Assembly (NCBI GenBank): GCA_030674185.1
Contig: CM060312.1
Location: forward strand, 5,601,528 to 5,665,527
Origin: Monoplex corrugatus
Taxonomy: Eukaryota > Mollusca > Gastropoda > Littorinimorpha > Ranellidae
DNA length: 64,000 nt
Direction: 5' to 3'
In this document: positions 24,336-38,686 of the stretch, in pieces
Numbering within the stretch: the stretch's first letter is position 1
Layout: every line of letters starts with the position of its first letter
Notes under the pieces: model-generated
Told to the model about the DNA's origin: nothing
The model's database searches: none
The model's input: only the letters and a program-made list of their open reading frames with translations
Program-made: the position numbers and the translations under genes

Positions 24336-24661
24336 CTGGCATGTGATGGTCGACGTGAGCCATCCCCTGCAGGCACCACCAGTGAGGGTCGAGGAGAGGG
24401 GTTACGACTTGGGGTGTGGTTCAGTCCTGGCCTGTCCCCTGCAGCAAGGTGATTACAAGACGTGGCCCCTCCGATGGTGCCGTTTACCGTCTGACCCTGC
24501 AGCAGTTTGGCCGTGGCAGCGCTGATGGAGGTCACAGGGTCAAAGCGAGGTTTATCCCCTGTAGAATTGCCGTGCAGTGACTGGGTGCGATTGAGGAAGG
24601 GCAGGATGGGACGTACACCCGTCAACGTGCTGACCACACTGCCAAACAGGGTGTGATTTCT
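24336..24661 (-). CDS. CaV1 exon: C-terminal tail starting RNHTLFGSVVS
   Basis: The exon follows a TGTGTGCAG acceptor and has a GTCAGA donor; at 326 nt it is one of the longest. It starts RNHTLFGSVVSTLTGVRPIL, joining MHR of the previous exon, a position where invertebrate CaV1 channels commonly carry a RNxxLFGSV-type segment. The rest is Ser/Thr/Asn/Gly-rich (TVNGTIGGATSCNHLAAGDR), ending SRRPSHA and two bases of a split codon. Basic RRPS motifs are possible kinase sites. The frame is intact. GC content is high against the flanking introns. Confidence 0.88.
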
Positions 24662-24805
24662 CTGCACACATATCAACAAATTGTGTCAGCATTTACATGG
24701 CTCTTTTCTGGGCACAGACAGCAGAATGGTTTACACTAGACACATACCAGGTCTCATACTTATGTACATCTCTCACATGCCACAGGCATCAGTAGTTATC
24801 ACCAT

Positions 24806-24935
24806 TATTATCAACTGATTGTCATTATTGTTAGTAGTAGTAGTAGTACTGTTTAATGCCCAGCTGATTGCCTAGAGCCATACCAGACCTATAACCGTCT
24901 CAAAACATAAACAACACCCTGCTGACCCTGAAAAA
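24806..24935. repeat. Dispersed repeat with AGAGCCATA...TATAACCGT, copy 2
   Basis: A TTATTATC and TAGTAG-rich head is followed by TTTAATGCCCAGCTGATTGC, CTAGAGCCATACCAGACCTA and TAACCGTCTCAAAACATAAA. This is the best copy of the family also at 14104-14212 and 62445-62525. It ends about 25 bases before the donor of the exon at 24959. Confidence 0.65.
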
Positions 24936-24958
24936 AATAATGTAATGGCCACACATAC

Positions 24959-25069
24959 CCTGTGCATAGGTTCTTCAATCTCCTTGTCAATGAACTCCTC
25001 TTCATCCAGGTTACCAGAAATAGCACGACGAATCTCAGGACCCAGGTCATGCACCGCCCGCAGGCCTGC
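24959..25069 (-). CDS. CaV1 exon: post-IQ block [18 protein letters not shown]
   Basis: The exon is 111 nt (37 codons, phase 0 at both ends) with acceptor GGTGTTGCAG and donor GTATGT. It encodes [20 protein letters not shown] followed by the acidic [17 protein letters not shown]. The first block is nearly the same as the segment just after the IQ region in vertebrate L-type channels ([18 protein letters not shown]), and it separates CaV1 from other calcium channels. The acceptor side is bounded within about 16 bases by the 21-bp satellite, so the branch point must lie in or next to satellite sequence. Confidence 0.95.
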
Positions 25070-25084
25070 CTGCAACACCACAAA

Positions 25085-28025
25085 CACACACTTTATCAAC
25101 AACAGTCCACATTTTCCCAACAACAACCCACACTTTATCAACAACAACCCACACTTTATCAACAACAGTCCACATTTTCCCAACAACAGCCCACACTTTA
25201 TCAACAACAGCCCACACTTTTCCAACATCAGCCCACACTTTTCCAACATCAGCCCACACTTTATCAACATCAGCCCACACTTTATCAACATCAGCCCACA
25301 CTTTATCAACAACAGCCCACACTTTTCCAACAACAGCCCACACTTTTCCAACAACAGCCCACACTTTTCCAACAACAGCCCACACTTTTTCAACAACAGC
25401 CCACACTTTTTCAACAACAGCCCACACTTTATCAACAACAGCCCACACTTTTCCAACATCAGCCCACACTTTATCAACAACAGTCCACATTTTCCCAACA
25501 ACAACCCACACTTTATCAACATCAGCCCACACTTTATCAACATCAGCCCACACTTTTCCAACAACAAGCCCACACTTTATCAACATCAGCCCACACTTTA
25601 TCAACAACAGCCCACACTTTATCAACAACAGCCCACACTTTATCAACAACAGCCCACACTTTTCCAACAACAAGCCCACACTTTATCAACATCAGCCCAC
25701 ACTTTATCAACAACAGCCCACACTTTTCCAACATCAGCCCACACTTTTCCAACAACAGCCCACACTTTTCCAACAACAGCCCACACTTTATCAACAACAG
25801 CCCACACTTTTCCAACAACAGCCCACACTTTATCAAGAACAGCCCACACTTTTCCAACAACAAGCCCACACTTTATCAACAACAGCCCACACTTTTCCAA
25901 CAACAGCCCACACTTTTCCAACAACAGCCCACACTTTTCCAACAACAGCCCACACTTTTCCAACAACAGCCCACACTTTATCAACAACAGCCCACACTTT
26001 TTCAACAACAGCCCACACTTTTCCAACATCAACCCATGCTTTTCCAACAACAGTCCACATTTTCCCAACAACAACCCACACTTTATCAACAACAGTCCAC
26101 ACTTTTCCAACAACAGTCCACATTTTCCCAACAGCAGTCCACACTTTTCTTACAACAGCCCACATTTTCCCAACAACGCACATTTAAAAAAAAAAAACGC
26201 CCACGTTTTTCAACAAATGCCTAAGTTTTTCCAACAACAGTCCACACTTTTCAAACAACAGTCCACACTTTTCAAACAACAGTCCACACTTTTCAAACAA
26301 CAGTCCACACTTTTCAAACAACAGTCCACATTTTCCCAACAACAACCCACACTTTATCAACAACAACCCACACTTTTCCAACAACAGTCCACATTTTCCC
26401 AACAGCAGTCCACACTTTTCTTACAACAGCCCACATTTTCCAACAACGCACATTTAAAAAAAAAAAAAACGCCCACGTTTTTCAACAAATGCCTAAGTTT
26501 TTCCAACAACAGTCCACACTTTTCCAACAACAGTCCACACTTTTCAAACAACAGTCCACACTTTTCAAACAACAGTCCACACTTTTCAAACAACAGTCCA
26601 CACTTTTCAAACAACAGTCCACACTTTTCAAACAACAGTCCACACTTTTCAAACAACAGCCCATGTTTCCAACAACAGACTGCATTTTCCAAACAACAAC
26701 CCACACTTTTCCAACAACAAACCACACTTTTCCAAACAACCCACACTTTTCCCAACAACAACCCACACTTTTCCCAACAACAACCCACACTTTTCCCAAC
26801 AACAACCCACACTTTTCCCAACAACAGCCCACACTTTTCCAACAAAGTCCGCAGTTTTCCAACAACAGCCCCCACTTTTCAAACAACATCCCACACTTTT
26901 CCAACAACAGCCCACACTTTTCCAACAACAGCCCACACTTTTCCAACAACAACCCACACTTTTCCAACAACAACCCACACTTTTCCAACAACAACCCACA
27001 CTTTTCCAACAACAGCCACACTTTTCCAACAACAGCCCCCATTTTCCAACAACAGCCCACACTTTTCCAACAGGTCACACTTTTCCAACAGCAGTTCACA
27101 CTTTATCAACAACAACCCACACTTTTCCAACATCAGCCCATGCTTTTTCAACAACAGTCTACATTTTCCCAACAACAGCCCACACTTTTCCAACAACAGT
27201 CCAAACTTTTCTTAAACAGCCCACACTTTCCCAACAACAGCCCACATTTTCCCAACAACAACGCACATTTTTTCCAAAAAAACGCCCACATTTTTCAACA
27301 AATGCCTAAGTTTTTCCAACAACAGTCCACACTTTTCCAACAACAGCCCACACTTTTCCCAACAACAGCCCACACTTTTCCAACAACAGCCCACATTTTC
27401 CCAACAACAGCCCACACTTTTCCAACAACAGCCCACATTTTTCCAACAACAGCCCACACTTTATCAACAGCAGCCCACACTTTTCCAACAACAGCCCACA
27501 CTTTTCCAACAACAGCCCACACTTTTCCAACAACAGCCCATGCTTTTCCAACAACAGCCCACACTTTTCCAACAACCCACACTTTTCCAACAACCCACAC
27601 TTTTCCAACAACCCACACTTTTCCAACATCAGCCCATGCTTTTCCAACAACAACCCACACTTTTCCAACAACAGCCCACACTTTTCCAACAACAGCCCAC
27701 ACTTTTCCAACAACAGCCCACACTTTTCCAACAACAGCCCCCACTTTTCCAACAACAGCCCCCATTTTCCAACAACAGCCCCATTTTCCAACAACAGCCC
27801 CATTTTCCAACAACAGTCCACACTTTTCCAACAACAGTCCACACTTTTCTTACAACAGCCCTAACTTTTCCAACAGCAGTCCACACTTTTCTTACAACAG
27901 CCCACATTTTCCCCAAAACAGCACACATTAAAAAAAAAAAACGCCCACGTTTTTCAACAAACGCCTAAGTTTTTCAAACAACAGCCCACACTTTTCCAAC
28001 AACAGCTCACACTTTTCCAACAATA
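25085..28025. repeat. 21-bp minisatellite, ~140 copies (CCCACACTTTTCCAACAACAG)
   Basis: Units read CCCACACTTTWTCAACAACAG with T/C and A/T variants and occasional 18- or 22-base forms. Four longer interruptions share a poly-A stretch and CGCCCACGTTTTTCAACAA followed by ATGCCTAAGTTTTTCC, at about 26177, 26449, 27250 and 27920, marking higher-order blocks. Because the unit is 21 bases, long frames stay open on both strands (one spans 24945-27215) and translate as heptads such as QQQPTLY or GLLLEKC. These are by-products of the repeat. The array lies directly next to the acceptor of the exon at 24959. Confidence 0.97.
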
Positions 28026-28315
28026 ACAACAACAACCACAAGGGGTCCAGGTTAGGGGATGGGGAAGAATCGATTGGATCAACTAGCAGTGTCTCTATAA
28101 AAAATGTAATAGCTGTCCTATAATCCTAAGGTAAAAGGAGGGCCAGGTAGTAGAAACAGCTGTGTTTCCATAGAAATGCATGTTTTTTGATGAAACTACA
28201 GCTGTTTCTATCACCTGGGCCTCCTTCTTGAAACAGCTGTATTTTCCTCAAACTACATGTTTGACTATTTACTTACCATGTCGGGCTGTTGAGCATTATT
28301 GTGCCAATATGTCCT

Positions 28316-28475
28316 TTAATCCTATGACTCCCTCACTCTATCTGCCAGCATCCTCCATTGTCAGCCATGACAGCAAAGCTAAAAACTTTGTAGAAAGCTG
28401 GTGGATAGGTTGAGGGAGTGAAAAGGTTTCAGTTTTTGCAGCTCGTGGACAGGTTGCGGGAATGAAAGAGTCAAA
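28316..28475. mobile_element. Palindromic TTAA MITE, copy 7
   Basis: The copy runs from TTTAATCCTATGACTCCCTC to GCGGGAATGAAAGAGTCAA, with CATGACAGCAAAGCTAAAAA internally and the inverted GGTGGATAGGTTGAGGGAGTG. Terminal TTAA is degraded. Confidence 0.65.
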
Positions 28476-28642
28476 AATACAAACAGTATGACGGCAGTGT
28501 ACTAATGTCCCATAGGTGATGTCAAAGAAATCCATCTACAAGCAATCCAACGTACAACCATTTCTTACTGTCTAACACAATCTATCATCCCCATCATCTT
28601 CATCCTCTTCACCCACCCTCTACCCTTGCTCCACAATAAGAG

Positions 28643-28647
<5 letters not shown>

Positions 28648-28711
<64 letters not shown>
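28648..28711. repeat. CA dinucleotide microsatellite
   Basis: An uninterrupted run of about 32 CA units, followed by a T run and TATATATAA. It lies about 250 bases from the donor of the IQ exon. Confidence 0.95.
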
Positions 28712-28716
<5 letters not shown>

Positions 28717-28799
28717 TAATCTTTTTTTTTTATATATAATTACACTTTGCCCACCATTGTCTTCTTCACTCTCCACCCATTTCTCATTTCTTTTCTTTA

Positions 28800-30334
<1,535 letters not shown>

Positions 30335-30580
30335 CCTTGATAGGCCTATAGAAAACGCATCTGGCAATAGTGAAATGATGCAACCTTGACTGGTTTGGTC
30401 ATGTCACCCATCATGACACAGTATCCATGATCAGCGCCTTCACGGTACCCTGGCAAAGTCAAACAGCAGAAGAGTTGGGTGTGCAAATATCACAGACTGG
30501 ATCAACCTCAGTATGCCCAAACTGCTTGTTGCTGCCCCATGACAGACTGAGGACCATGTCTGTTGTTCTCTCATCAGTCT
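30335..30580 (+). pseudogene. Degenerate non-LTR retrotransposon C-terminal fragment
   Basis: The plus strand reads NLDWFGHVTHHDTVS, then AEELGVQISQTGSTS, with stops and frame changes between. WFGHVTRHD is a common signature near the C-terminus of RTE-like and related animal LINEs. The fragment is short and old, in the intron upstream of the IQ exon and opposite to the gene. Confidence 0.55.
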
Positions 30581-31616
30581 CCCCCTCCTACCTTCCCCCC
30601 AAAACCACACTGAGCATGGGACTAGAAACAGCAGCAAATGCCTCAATACATCTTCCTGGATTTACCTGCCCATCAAATTACATACTTCACGAGACCCAGT
30701 TTGTAGATACAGAAAGAGGTAACTTTTCAGACAGGTAAACGATGACAGCTTACAACAGACATAGTTTCCATGAAAATATGTCATAAATATGGTTTCAAAC
30801 AAAACTGATAAAGGCTGTCCCATAATCCTCAAGTCATCAGGAAGTGAGGTGAACCAGAAACACAAGGGCAATGCCATCTTCTCTTCCTGGCTTAAATAGC
30901 AGCACGGACTGGAGGTCACACTATGAAGTTTTTCTTAAGCTTGACTCCAACCTGTGACCTGTGAAAGGTAGGATCTCTTCCTCTATGCCCATCTGGCATA
31001 AATATGGACACTGAATTCGACATAACTGGGCCGTAAACAGGACTGTTGTTTTCAGACATACTGTGACAATCATTACACAGACAACTACACTGTGTCAGAA
31101 GCTCTTGAAAAGATAGATACCTCACTAAAAGAAAATGCCATCTTTCATAGAACAGATCACAGAATCATCATCTACCAGTCTCCTTCCTTTTCAGTCCTAT
31201 CCTGCCTTGCTTATAAACTGGGGTGGGGTGGGTGGGGTGGGGGAAAGGGAAGGAAAAGCTACACTGCTTCTAAAATCTACAGTATGGCTACAAGTGTACT
31301 GTAATGAAAAAAGGAATCAAAGGACATTCTGGACTCAAAAGGAGCAGCTACATGAGGAAAAATGGTGCAGAACAACTGGCTTAGTCTTCTGTACAATGGT
31401 TTGGTGCCGGTGAAGTGCGGAAAAAAGACGGCTAGGAGAAGTGTGGGATGGACTAAGTCTGGACTCTATGTCATCACGCCACTCGGACAGCAGGTGGAGG
31501 CAGCTGGGTGGCGCGCGTGCTGGGGTCAACATAAGGGTGGCGTGATCCAGGTGGTGGGCAAGAGTGGAGTGGATGGAGGAAGGAAGGCAAACCATGCGGA
31601 GACCACTACTTACTAC

Positions 31617-31818
31617 CTGCTGGGGGGACCACTTGGTCCAGAAGTTTAGGACTGGTGCGTTTCCAGATCTTCTTGATGACCGCTCGAAGCTCTTCGTTGG
31701 CCTGGTCAATGTTGCCCTCTGTCTTGATTTTGAGAGAGGTACGGACCAAGGCAAAGAGGGTGGCATTGAACATCACAGTGCCGTCACTGTTCAGGGGCAT
31801 GTTCATGCTCACCAAGCG
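31617..31818 (-). CDS. CaV1 pre-IQ exon [20 protein letters not shown]
   Basis: This 202-nt exon begins [20 protein letters not shown], then [40 protein letters not shown] and DQVVPPA, ending with one base of a Gly codon. It is the most conserved exon in the window and is nearly the same as vertebrate CaV1. It covers the pre-IQ calmodulin-binding helices ([10 protein letters not shown]) that contact apo-calmodulin and take part in calcium-dependent inactivation. Acceptor GTTTTCAG and donor GTAGTAAGT. A two-site donor is possible because GTAG is followed directly by GTAAGT-like sequence, but only the first keeps phase with the next exon. Confidence 0.97.
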
Positions 31819-32839
31819 CTGAAAACAGAACAAGCAACACAATTATGCACATACACACATATCTAAGCAAACATAGACTAACTATACACACACACATATA
31901 CCACAGGTGAGCAACCACAATCAACTTTGATCCTCACTGAGAGTATCTGAGTGAAACGTTTTGAAGAAGAGATACCTTGGGATGGCTGCTTTACTGATGA
32001 ACTAACACTCTCACAAAGAAGACATCAGCAGATGGAGTTAGGACTATTACAATTTCCTACCTATAGGACAAGACAACACAACACATAAGGTGCACCCCTA
32101 ATTCAAAAAAAAAGTTTAACTTGGTCAGAGATAGGGCCCATACATCCAACCCAAATAAACTAACCAAAAAATGTAGTAACAAAACTTTCTTTTGAAGTGA
32201 GAATTCAAACGTCACATTCTCTATCACACATCAGGTCCATGAAGTAGAAGAAAGAAATTAGAAGTTTAAAAAGTCAATGAACAAAACTCAGAGTCAGTGA
32301 TGGTAAACTCTGGGCATGGCACTCTCCAATCTGCCAGCTCAGCTTCTAGTTCCCATCATCTCGCTCTGCATGCATGAAAAACTTTGTTTGTTTTCTAACA
32401 TGCACCCAATTCAACCTTCCATTTTCTCCATTTGCAGACCATACACTTGTTGATTTCCACTTAAATGCAGCCTACGATTTTCTTTTCCTTCAGTAAGTGC
32501 AATAACTTTCAATTTGAATTCAACATCATATGCTATCAGCTTGATCTTCAGCATGATGTACGGTCTGACAAGTGACTCTTACCATGACTCAGATCAGGAC
32601 TGAAAATTCCACTGTGACTAGCATGGAAGTGAAAGTGCAGAGTGAACTGTTGTGAGCTGTTGTCTTTTTGTCTGTCGTGTGAATCTGGCAAATCTAAAAA
32701 CAGGAGAGTTGTTGTCCATGTCAATGGTGGGACATCATTTTTTTCTTTCTATTTTGCACACAGATAAAGTGCAGTGGTCAGAGTTCAGTTAAAATAAAAG
32801 ATATGCCTTGTGGACTGGAAGTTACGGTACTTCTTGAGG
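31819..32839. other. Intronic sequence without recognised features
   Basis: No gene or tandem array was recognised between the pre-IQ exon and the retrotransposon. Short CA-rich runs occur near 31850-31900. Confidence 0.45.
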
Positions 32840-34697
32840 ATATAGTATAATATAACTAATACTCTTCTTGGCAAAACTGGCTCTTCTCCTCTTCCATCTC
32901 ACCTGCCACCTTCTGATCTTCCACAGGCTTTCTCTGACTATTTTTTCAACAAGATTGCTAACCTCAGGCTTTCTCTCGATTCCACGACGAACACTCATGC
33001 TACATTTCCTGAACCCCCTTTCTCTGGAATCCCCCTTACTTTCTTCCAACCCGTTTCTGAGGACTTTGTTAAGAAAATCATCATGAAATCTGGCATTAAA
33101 ACCTGTGAACTCGACCCATTGCCAGCTTCTTTTCTCACCCATTGTCTCGATACTCTTCTCCCTCACATCACCAATATCATTAACCATTCCCTCTCAACTG
33201 GCTCCTTTCCTTCTTCTTTCAAGTCAGCAATTGTAAGACCTCTTCTAAAAAAGACGACTCTTGACCCTGAGAATTTGAAAAACTATAGACCTGTGTCAAA
33301 TCTTCCTTTTCTTTCCAAGGTCTTAGAGAAAGTTGTTCTTGACCAGCTGTTAAACCACCTTCATTCCAATAACCTTGTCTATTCCCTTCAGTCTGCTTAC
33401 CGTTCTGGACATAGTACCGAAACTGCTCTTCTCAAAATCTGCAACGACTTACTGACTACTCTCGACTCTAACAACGTATCACTTTTGACTCTCTTGGACC
33501 TATCTGCTGCCTTTGACACTATTGACCACTCTATCCTTCTCTCCCATCTACATCACTCTTTTGGGCTCCATGATACTGTCTTGAACTGGTTTCATTCTTA
33601 CATCACCAATCGTCTGCAAGTAGTTTCTGTCAATGGTCTTTCTTCTAATCCTTCCTGTCTGACTTACGGAGTGCCACAAGGATCTGTTCTGGGCCCCTAC
33701 TTTTCATTCTCTACACCTACTCTGTCTCCTCTATTGTCCAAGAACACCTGCTTCGGCATCATTCTTTCTCGGATGACAATCAGCTGTATGTCTCTGGGCC
33801 TCTCCCTGACCTTCCCATCATGATCCAGAAAACCCAATCTTGTGTAGCTGACCTGAAGGATTGGATGACTGAAAACAAACTGAAATTAAATGAAGAGAAA
33901 TCCGAATTGATCTTGATCACCCCACCCAAACTCCAAAATCACCCCTCTCTTCCAACCTCTGTCACACTTGTTGACTCATCTATCCCTCTCTCCCATTTTG
34001 CCCATAACCTTGGTGTAACTCTTGATCAAACCCTGTCCTTCTGCCAGCATGTGAGCAACGTCTGTCGGACTTGTTTTCTTGAACTCCGCCGAATTGCTTC
34101 TATCCGCCACCTCCTCTCAGAAGACACGACAAAGGCTCTTGTCTGTGCATTTGTTCTATCCCGTCTCGATTACTGTAATGCTCTTTTTTCTGGTTCCCCC
34201 TCTCATCTCATTAACGAACTTCAGAAAGTTCAAAATCATGCTGCCCGTCTCATCTTCCGCTCTTCAAAATTTAACCATGTTACGCCATTGCTCTGTTCTC
34301 TCCACTGGCTCCCTGTTCAGCAAAGAATATCCTACAAGATTGCCTGCCTCTGCTTCAAATCTATTGAGTCTTCCTGTCCTGAGTATCTCACCCATCTGTT
34401 ACATCTCTACACGCCATCTCGAGCTTTGCGGTCCTCATCTGATACCCGTCTCTATAGTATCCCCATAGTCCGCACTAAAAGGTTTGGGCAGCGTTCTTTT
34501 TCCTATCAAGCTTCAACCATCTGGAATCAGTTACCTCGCTCTCTTAGATACTCACCCTCTCTGTCCACATTCAAACGCTCCCTCAAAACTTACCTGTTTC
34601 CCAAAACTGGTAATCTCTGCCCCCTTCCCCCCATGTAATGTAATGGTGACATTATAGTGTCTTAGTGTCAATGTGTCATTGTATTTGCATGTCATGC

Positions 34698-34729
<32 letters not shown>

Positions 34730-34860
34730 TGTGTGTGTGTGGGTGCTTCTGTGGGTGTGTGTGCTTGTGATTCTGGTTATATGTTTTGCCATTGTAAACG
34801 CCTAGGGCATTAATTTGATTAGGCGTACTAAATGTTCATAATAATAATAATAATAATAAT
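32840..34860 (+). pseudogene. Non-LTR retrotransposon, reverse transcriptase ORF with a frameshift, 5' truncated
   Basis: The plus strand encodes a Jockey/CR1-type reverse transcriptase. Motifs in order: [36 protein letters not shown] (motif A aspartate), [12 protein letters not shown] (motif B), then after a one-base loss near 33690, [12 protein letters not shown] (motif C, where F/YADD is usual), thumb DWMTENKLKLNEEKSELILI, and the C-terminal block LHLYTPSRALRSSSDTR, GQRSFSYQASTIWNQLP. A diverged upstream part begins near 32870 ([20 protein letters not shown]). No endonuclease is seen, so the copy is 5' truncated. The 3' end has a GT-rich stretch, then GATTAGGCGTACTAAATG and seven or so ATA/AAT units. 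The same family is at 14255-15003. Confidence 0.93.
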
Positions 34861-35216
34861 ATAGTGTTCAAGTCTGTGATGGTCCGGAAGAAATACAGAC
34901 AACTGTGTTGGTTAGTGCTGAAATAAATTCTGCAGTTATTCTGTTGGTTATGGCAAGGCCGTGACCTTGAGTCCAAAGGCCTGAAGTGCTTGGTCCTGAC
35001 TGACATGTAGCTGACTGTTGGCAATGCTGTAAACAGTGTAAAGGTAGAGGCATGCTGTTGTACGTTCTTTCCAGACAGGGACACAAGACATTTTGAAGCA
35101 TAGATGTAAAACTTAATGTGACCTGCAGCCAATGTTACGCTGCTCCTTGCTATATTAGTTATATCATTCACACAGCATGCCATCCTCCCACTTAGTTTAC
35201 TACACTCACAGAGTAC
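34861..35216. other. Intronic sequence between retrotransposon and CA repeat
   Basis: No recognised feature. It lies in the intron between the exons at 35558 and 31818. Confidence 0.4.
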
Positions 35217-35926
<710 letters not shown>

Positions 35927-35984
35927 TTATAATCATCAGTGAAATACTCTATCTCACCAGACTCTCAGTCACTCTTCTCCTCCT

Positions 35985-37353
35985 TACAGAACCTCCATGA
36001 CCTTGCCAATAACGCACAGTACCCATAGATTTGTAGAACCTCCAAGACCTTGCCAATAATGCACAGTACCCATAGATCTTGCCAATAATGCACAGTACCC
36101 ATAGATTTGTAGAACCTCCAAGATCTTACCAATCATGCACAGTACCCATAGATTTGTAGAACCTCCAAGACCTTGCCAATAAAGCACAGTACCCATAGAT
36201 TTGTAGAACCTCCAAGACCTTGCCAATAATGCACAGTACCCATAGATTTGTAGAACCTCCAAGACCTTGCCAATAATGCACAGTACCCATAGATTTGTAG
36301 AACCTCCAAGACCTTGCCAATATTGCACAGTACCCATAGATTTGTAGAACCTCCAAGACCTTGCCAATAATGCACAGTACCCATAGATTTGTAGAACCTC
36401 CAAGACCTTGCCAATAATGCACGGTACCCAAAGATTTGTAGAACCTCCAAGACCTTGCCAATAATGCACAGTACCCATAGATTTGTAGAACCTCCAAGAC
36501 CTTGCCAATAATGCACGGTACCCATAGATTTATAGAACCTCCAAGACCTTGCCAATAATGCACAGTACCCATAGATTTGTAGAGTCTCTAAGATCTTGCC
36601 AATAATGCACAGTACCCATAGATTTGTAGAACCTCCAAGACCTTGCCAATAATGCATGGTACCCATAGATTTGTAGAACCTCCAAGACCTTGCCAATAAT
36701 GCATGGTACCCATAGATTTGTAGAACCTCTAAGACCTTGCCAATAATGCATGGTACCCATAGATTTGCAGAACCTCTAAGACCTTGCCAATAATGCACAG
36801 TACCCATAGATTTGTAGAACCTCCAAGACCTTGCCAATAATGCACAGTACCCATAGATTTGTAGAACCTCTAAGACCTTGCCAATAATGCATGGTACCCA
36901 TAGATTTGTAGAACCTCTAAGACCTTGCCAATAATGCATGGTACCCAAAGATTTGTAGAACCTCCAAGACCTTGCCAATAATGCACAGTACCCATAGATT
37001 TGTAGAACCTCTAAGATCTTGCCAATAATGCACAGTACCCATAGATTTGTAGAACCTCTAAGATCTTGCCAATAATGCATGGTACCCATAGATTTGTAGA
37101 GTCTCTAAGATCTTGCCAATAATGCACAGTACCCATAGATTTGTAGAACCTCCAAGACCTTGCCAATAATGCACAGTACCCATAGATTTGTAGAACCTCT
37201 AAGATCTTGCCAATAATGCATGGTACCCATAGATTTGTAGAACCTCTAAGACCTTGCCAATAATGCATGGTACCCAAAGATTTGTAGAACCTCCAAGACC
37301 TTGCCAATAATGCACAGTACCCATAGATTTGTAGAACCTCTAAGATCTTGCCA
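35985..37353. repeat. 47-bp minisatellite, ~29 copies (GCCAATAATGCACAGTACCC...)
   Basis: Units read AACCTCCAAGACCTTGCCAA, TAATGCACAGTACCCATAGA, TTTGTAG. Variants include CTAAGATC, GCATGGTACCC and AGTCTC. Longer blocks repeat: for example the ordered set AGTCTCTAAGATC, AACCTCCAAGACC recurs at about 36583 and 37103, roughly 11 units apart. The unit shares its 47-bp length, not its sequence, with the array at 19425-22760. It lies in the intron between the exons at 38687 and 35654. Confidence 0.97.
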
Positions 37354-37792
37354 AAACATAGTATCTATGCACAGGATTACGGCATCTGCCGCAATCATTT
37401 TGGATCCATCACCACATGGTATCTGCAGTGATGGCACCCATGAGATTTTTCTTTCGTTATCATCTTCAAAAAACTGAAACAATATTTTGTGATGTTTACA
37501 TACTGCACTGCTGGGGGTCTTAACAGGAGCAGAGCATACAAAACCACAGAATAAAGCATTCCTTGTGGCAGGGGTGGGAACTGCTGGAAAGAAAAAGAGA
37601 GAGAGCAACTGTAGGGATGTCCATGTGCATGTTCCCCAAGTAAAATGTTTAAAAGGATTCAGATCTGTACAATCTGGCGCATTTTCAAGCATCAAACCGG
37701 TCATTTAGAATACTTAAAATTGTGTATTTTCCGCACTGTTTAACTTCTATACAAGCATACATTAAATCACAAATCACACTTGTTATACTCTA
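37354..37792. other. Intronic sequence without recognised features
   Basis: No coding or repeat signal recognised; a minus-strand open frame of about 150 codons across here lacks channel similarity and splice context. Confidence 0.4.
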
Positions 37793-38500
37793 AAAACAAC
37801 AGAATCACAGGTTAGGCAGAACATCAAAAACCTTACCAAAATACATGATCCATGTACCTATGTTTACTGTTATTTCTTGTTAAACAACAGAATCACAGGT
37901 TAGGCAGAACATCAAAAACCTTACTAAAGTACAAGATCTATGCACCTATAGTACTGTTATTTCCTTGTAAACAACAGTATCACTGGTTAGGCAGAACCTC
38001 TTAACTCTATTGTGACTGCACTTGCCACAGCTGAGCTCTCCTGCTGGCCTAGAGCTGCCACAGTGAAATCACTGAGAACTGGGCGCAAGTGAACTTAGCC
38101 ATCGATTTTAGATAAAGAAACTGGCAAAACGTAGCTGAAGCGTTCAATGGAAGTTCCCTCCACAAGGGAAGCAACTGCCAACTACTAAATCATTAGCATA
38201 ACAAAAGTAGAGGGAGTTATATACCCTAGACCGTCTGTTACTATGATCGAAGTAGCCGTCTTCAGTGAGAGCTCAGCTGTTACTTCGATCGAAGTAGCCC
38301 GTCGTCAAAGAGTTAAACCTTACTAAAGTACAAGATCTATGCACCTATAGTACGTTATTTCCTTGTAAACAACAGTATCACAGGTTAGGCAGAACCTCTA
38401 AAATCTTACTAAAGTACAAGATCTATTATGGACCTATAGTACCGTTATTTCCTTGTAAACAACAGTATCACAGAACCTCTTAAACCTTACTAAAATATTA
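37793..38500. repeat. ~88-bp tandem repeat split by a TTAA MITE
   Basis: Five or six units carry AACAACAGWATCACAGGTTA, GGCAGAACMTC, then AAACCTTACTAAAGTACA, AGATCTATGCACCTATAGTA and CTGTTATTTCCTTGTA. The third unit is interrupted at TTAA by the element at 38001-38316, so its halves lie at 37970-38000 and 38317-38360. Confidence 0.85.
38001..38316. mobile_element. 308-bp piggyBac-type MITE with TTAA target duplication and visible empty site
   Basis: The insert is flanked by TTAA at 38001-38004 and 38313-38316. The left end reads TTAACTCTATTGTGACTG and the right end, inverted, reads TTAACTCTTTGACGACGG, so the termini are short inverted repeats. The neighbouring tandem unit at about 38470 reads AACCTCTTAAACCTTACTAA with a single TTAA, the exact uninterrupted site. 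No coding capacity. A GATCGAAGTAGCC motif occurs twice near the right end. Confidence 0.88.
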
Positions 38501-38686
38501 AAAGCTAAGCGCCTATACTACTGCTGTTTCCTTTCCGCAGAAAGGACACATGTAATCCGAAGAAACTTACTATTTCTGCCAAAGAAAACTGCAGATCCAC
38601 AGAGAATATTCCAACCCCTGTTAGTAATTAACCATGAACATTTTCACAATAACATACATTTCCTTGTCGATCAACCAAGAACTCAC

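Noticed and set aside
24945..27215. A 756-codon plus-strand open frame and several others across the 21-bp array
   Set aside because: The unit length is a multiple of three, so frames stay open on both strands. The translations are pure heptad repeats, and the start lies inside a real minus-strand channel exon.
37246..37704. 152-codon minus-strand frame next to the 47-bp array as a possible channel exon
   Set aside because: No similarity to the channel, and the exons on both sides already join in phase without it.
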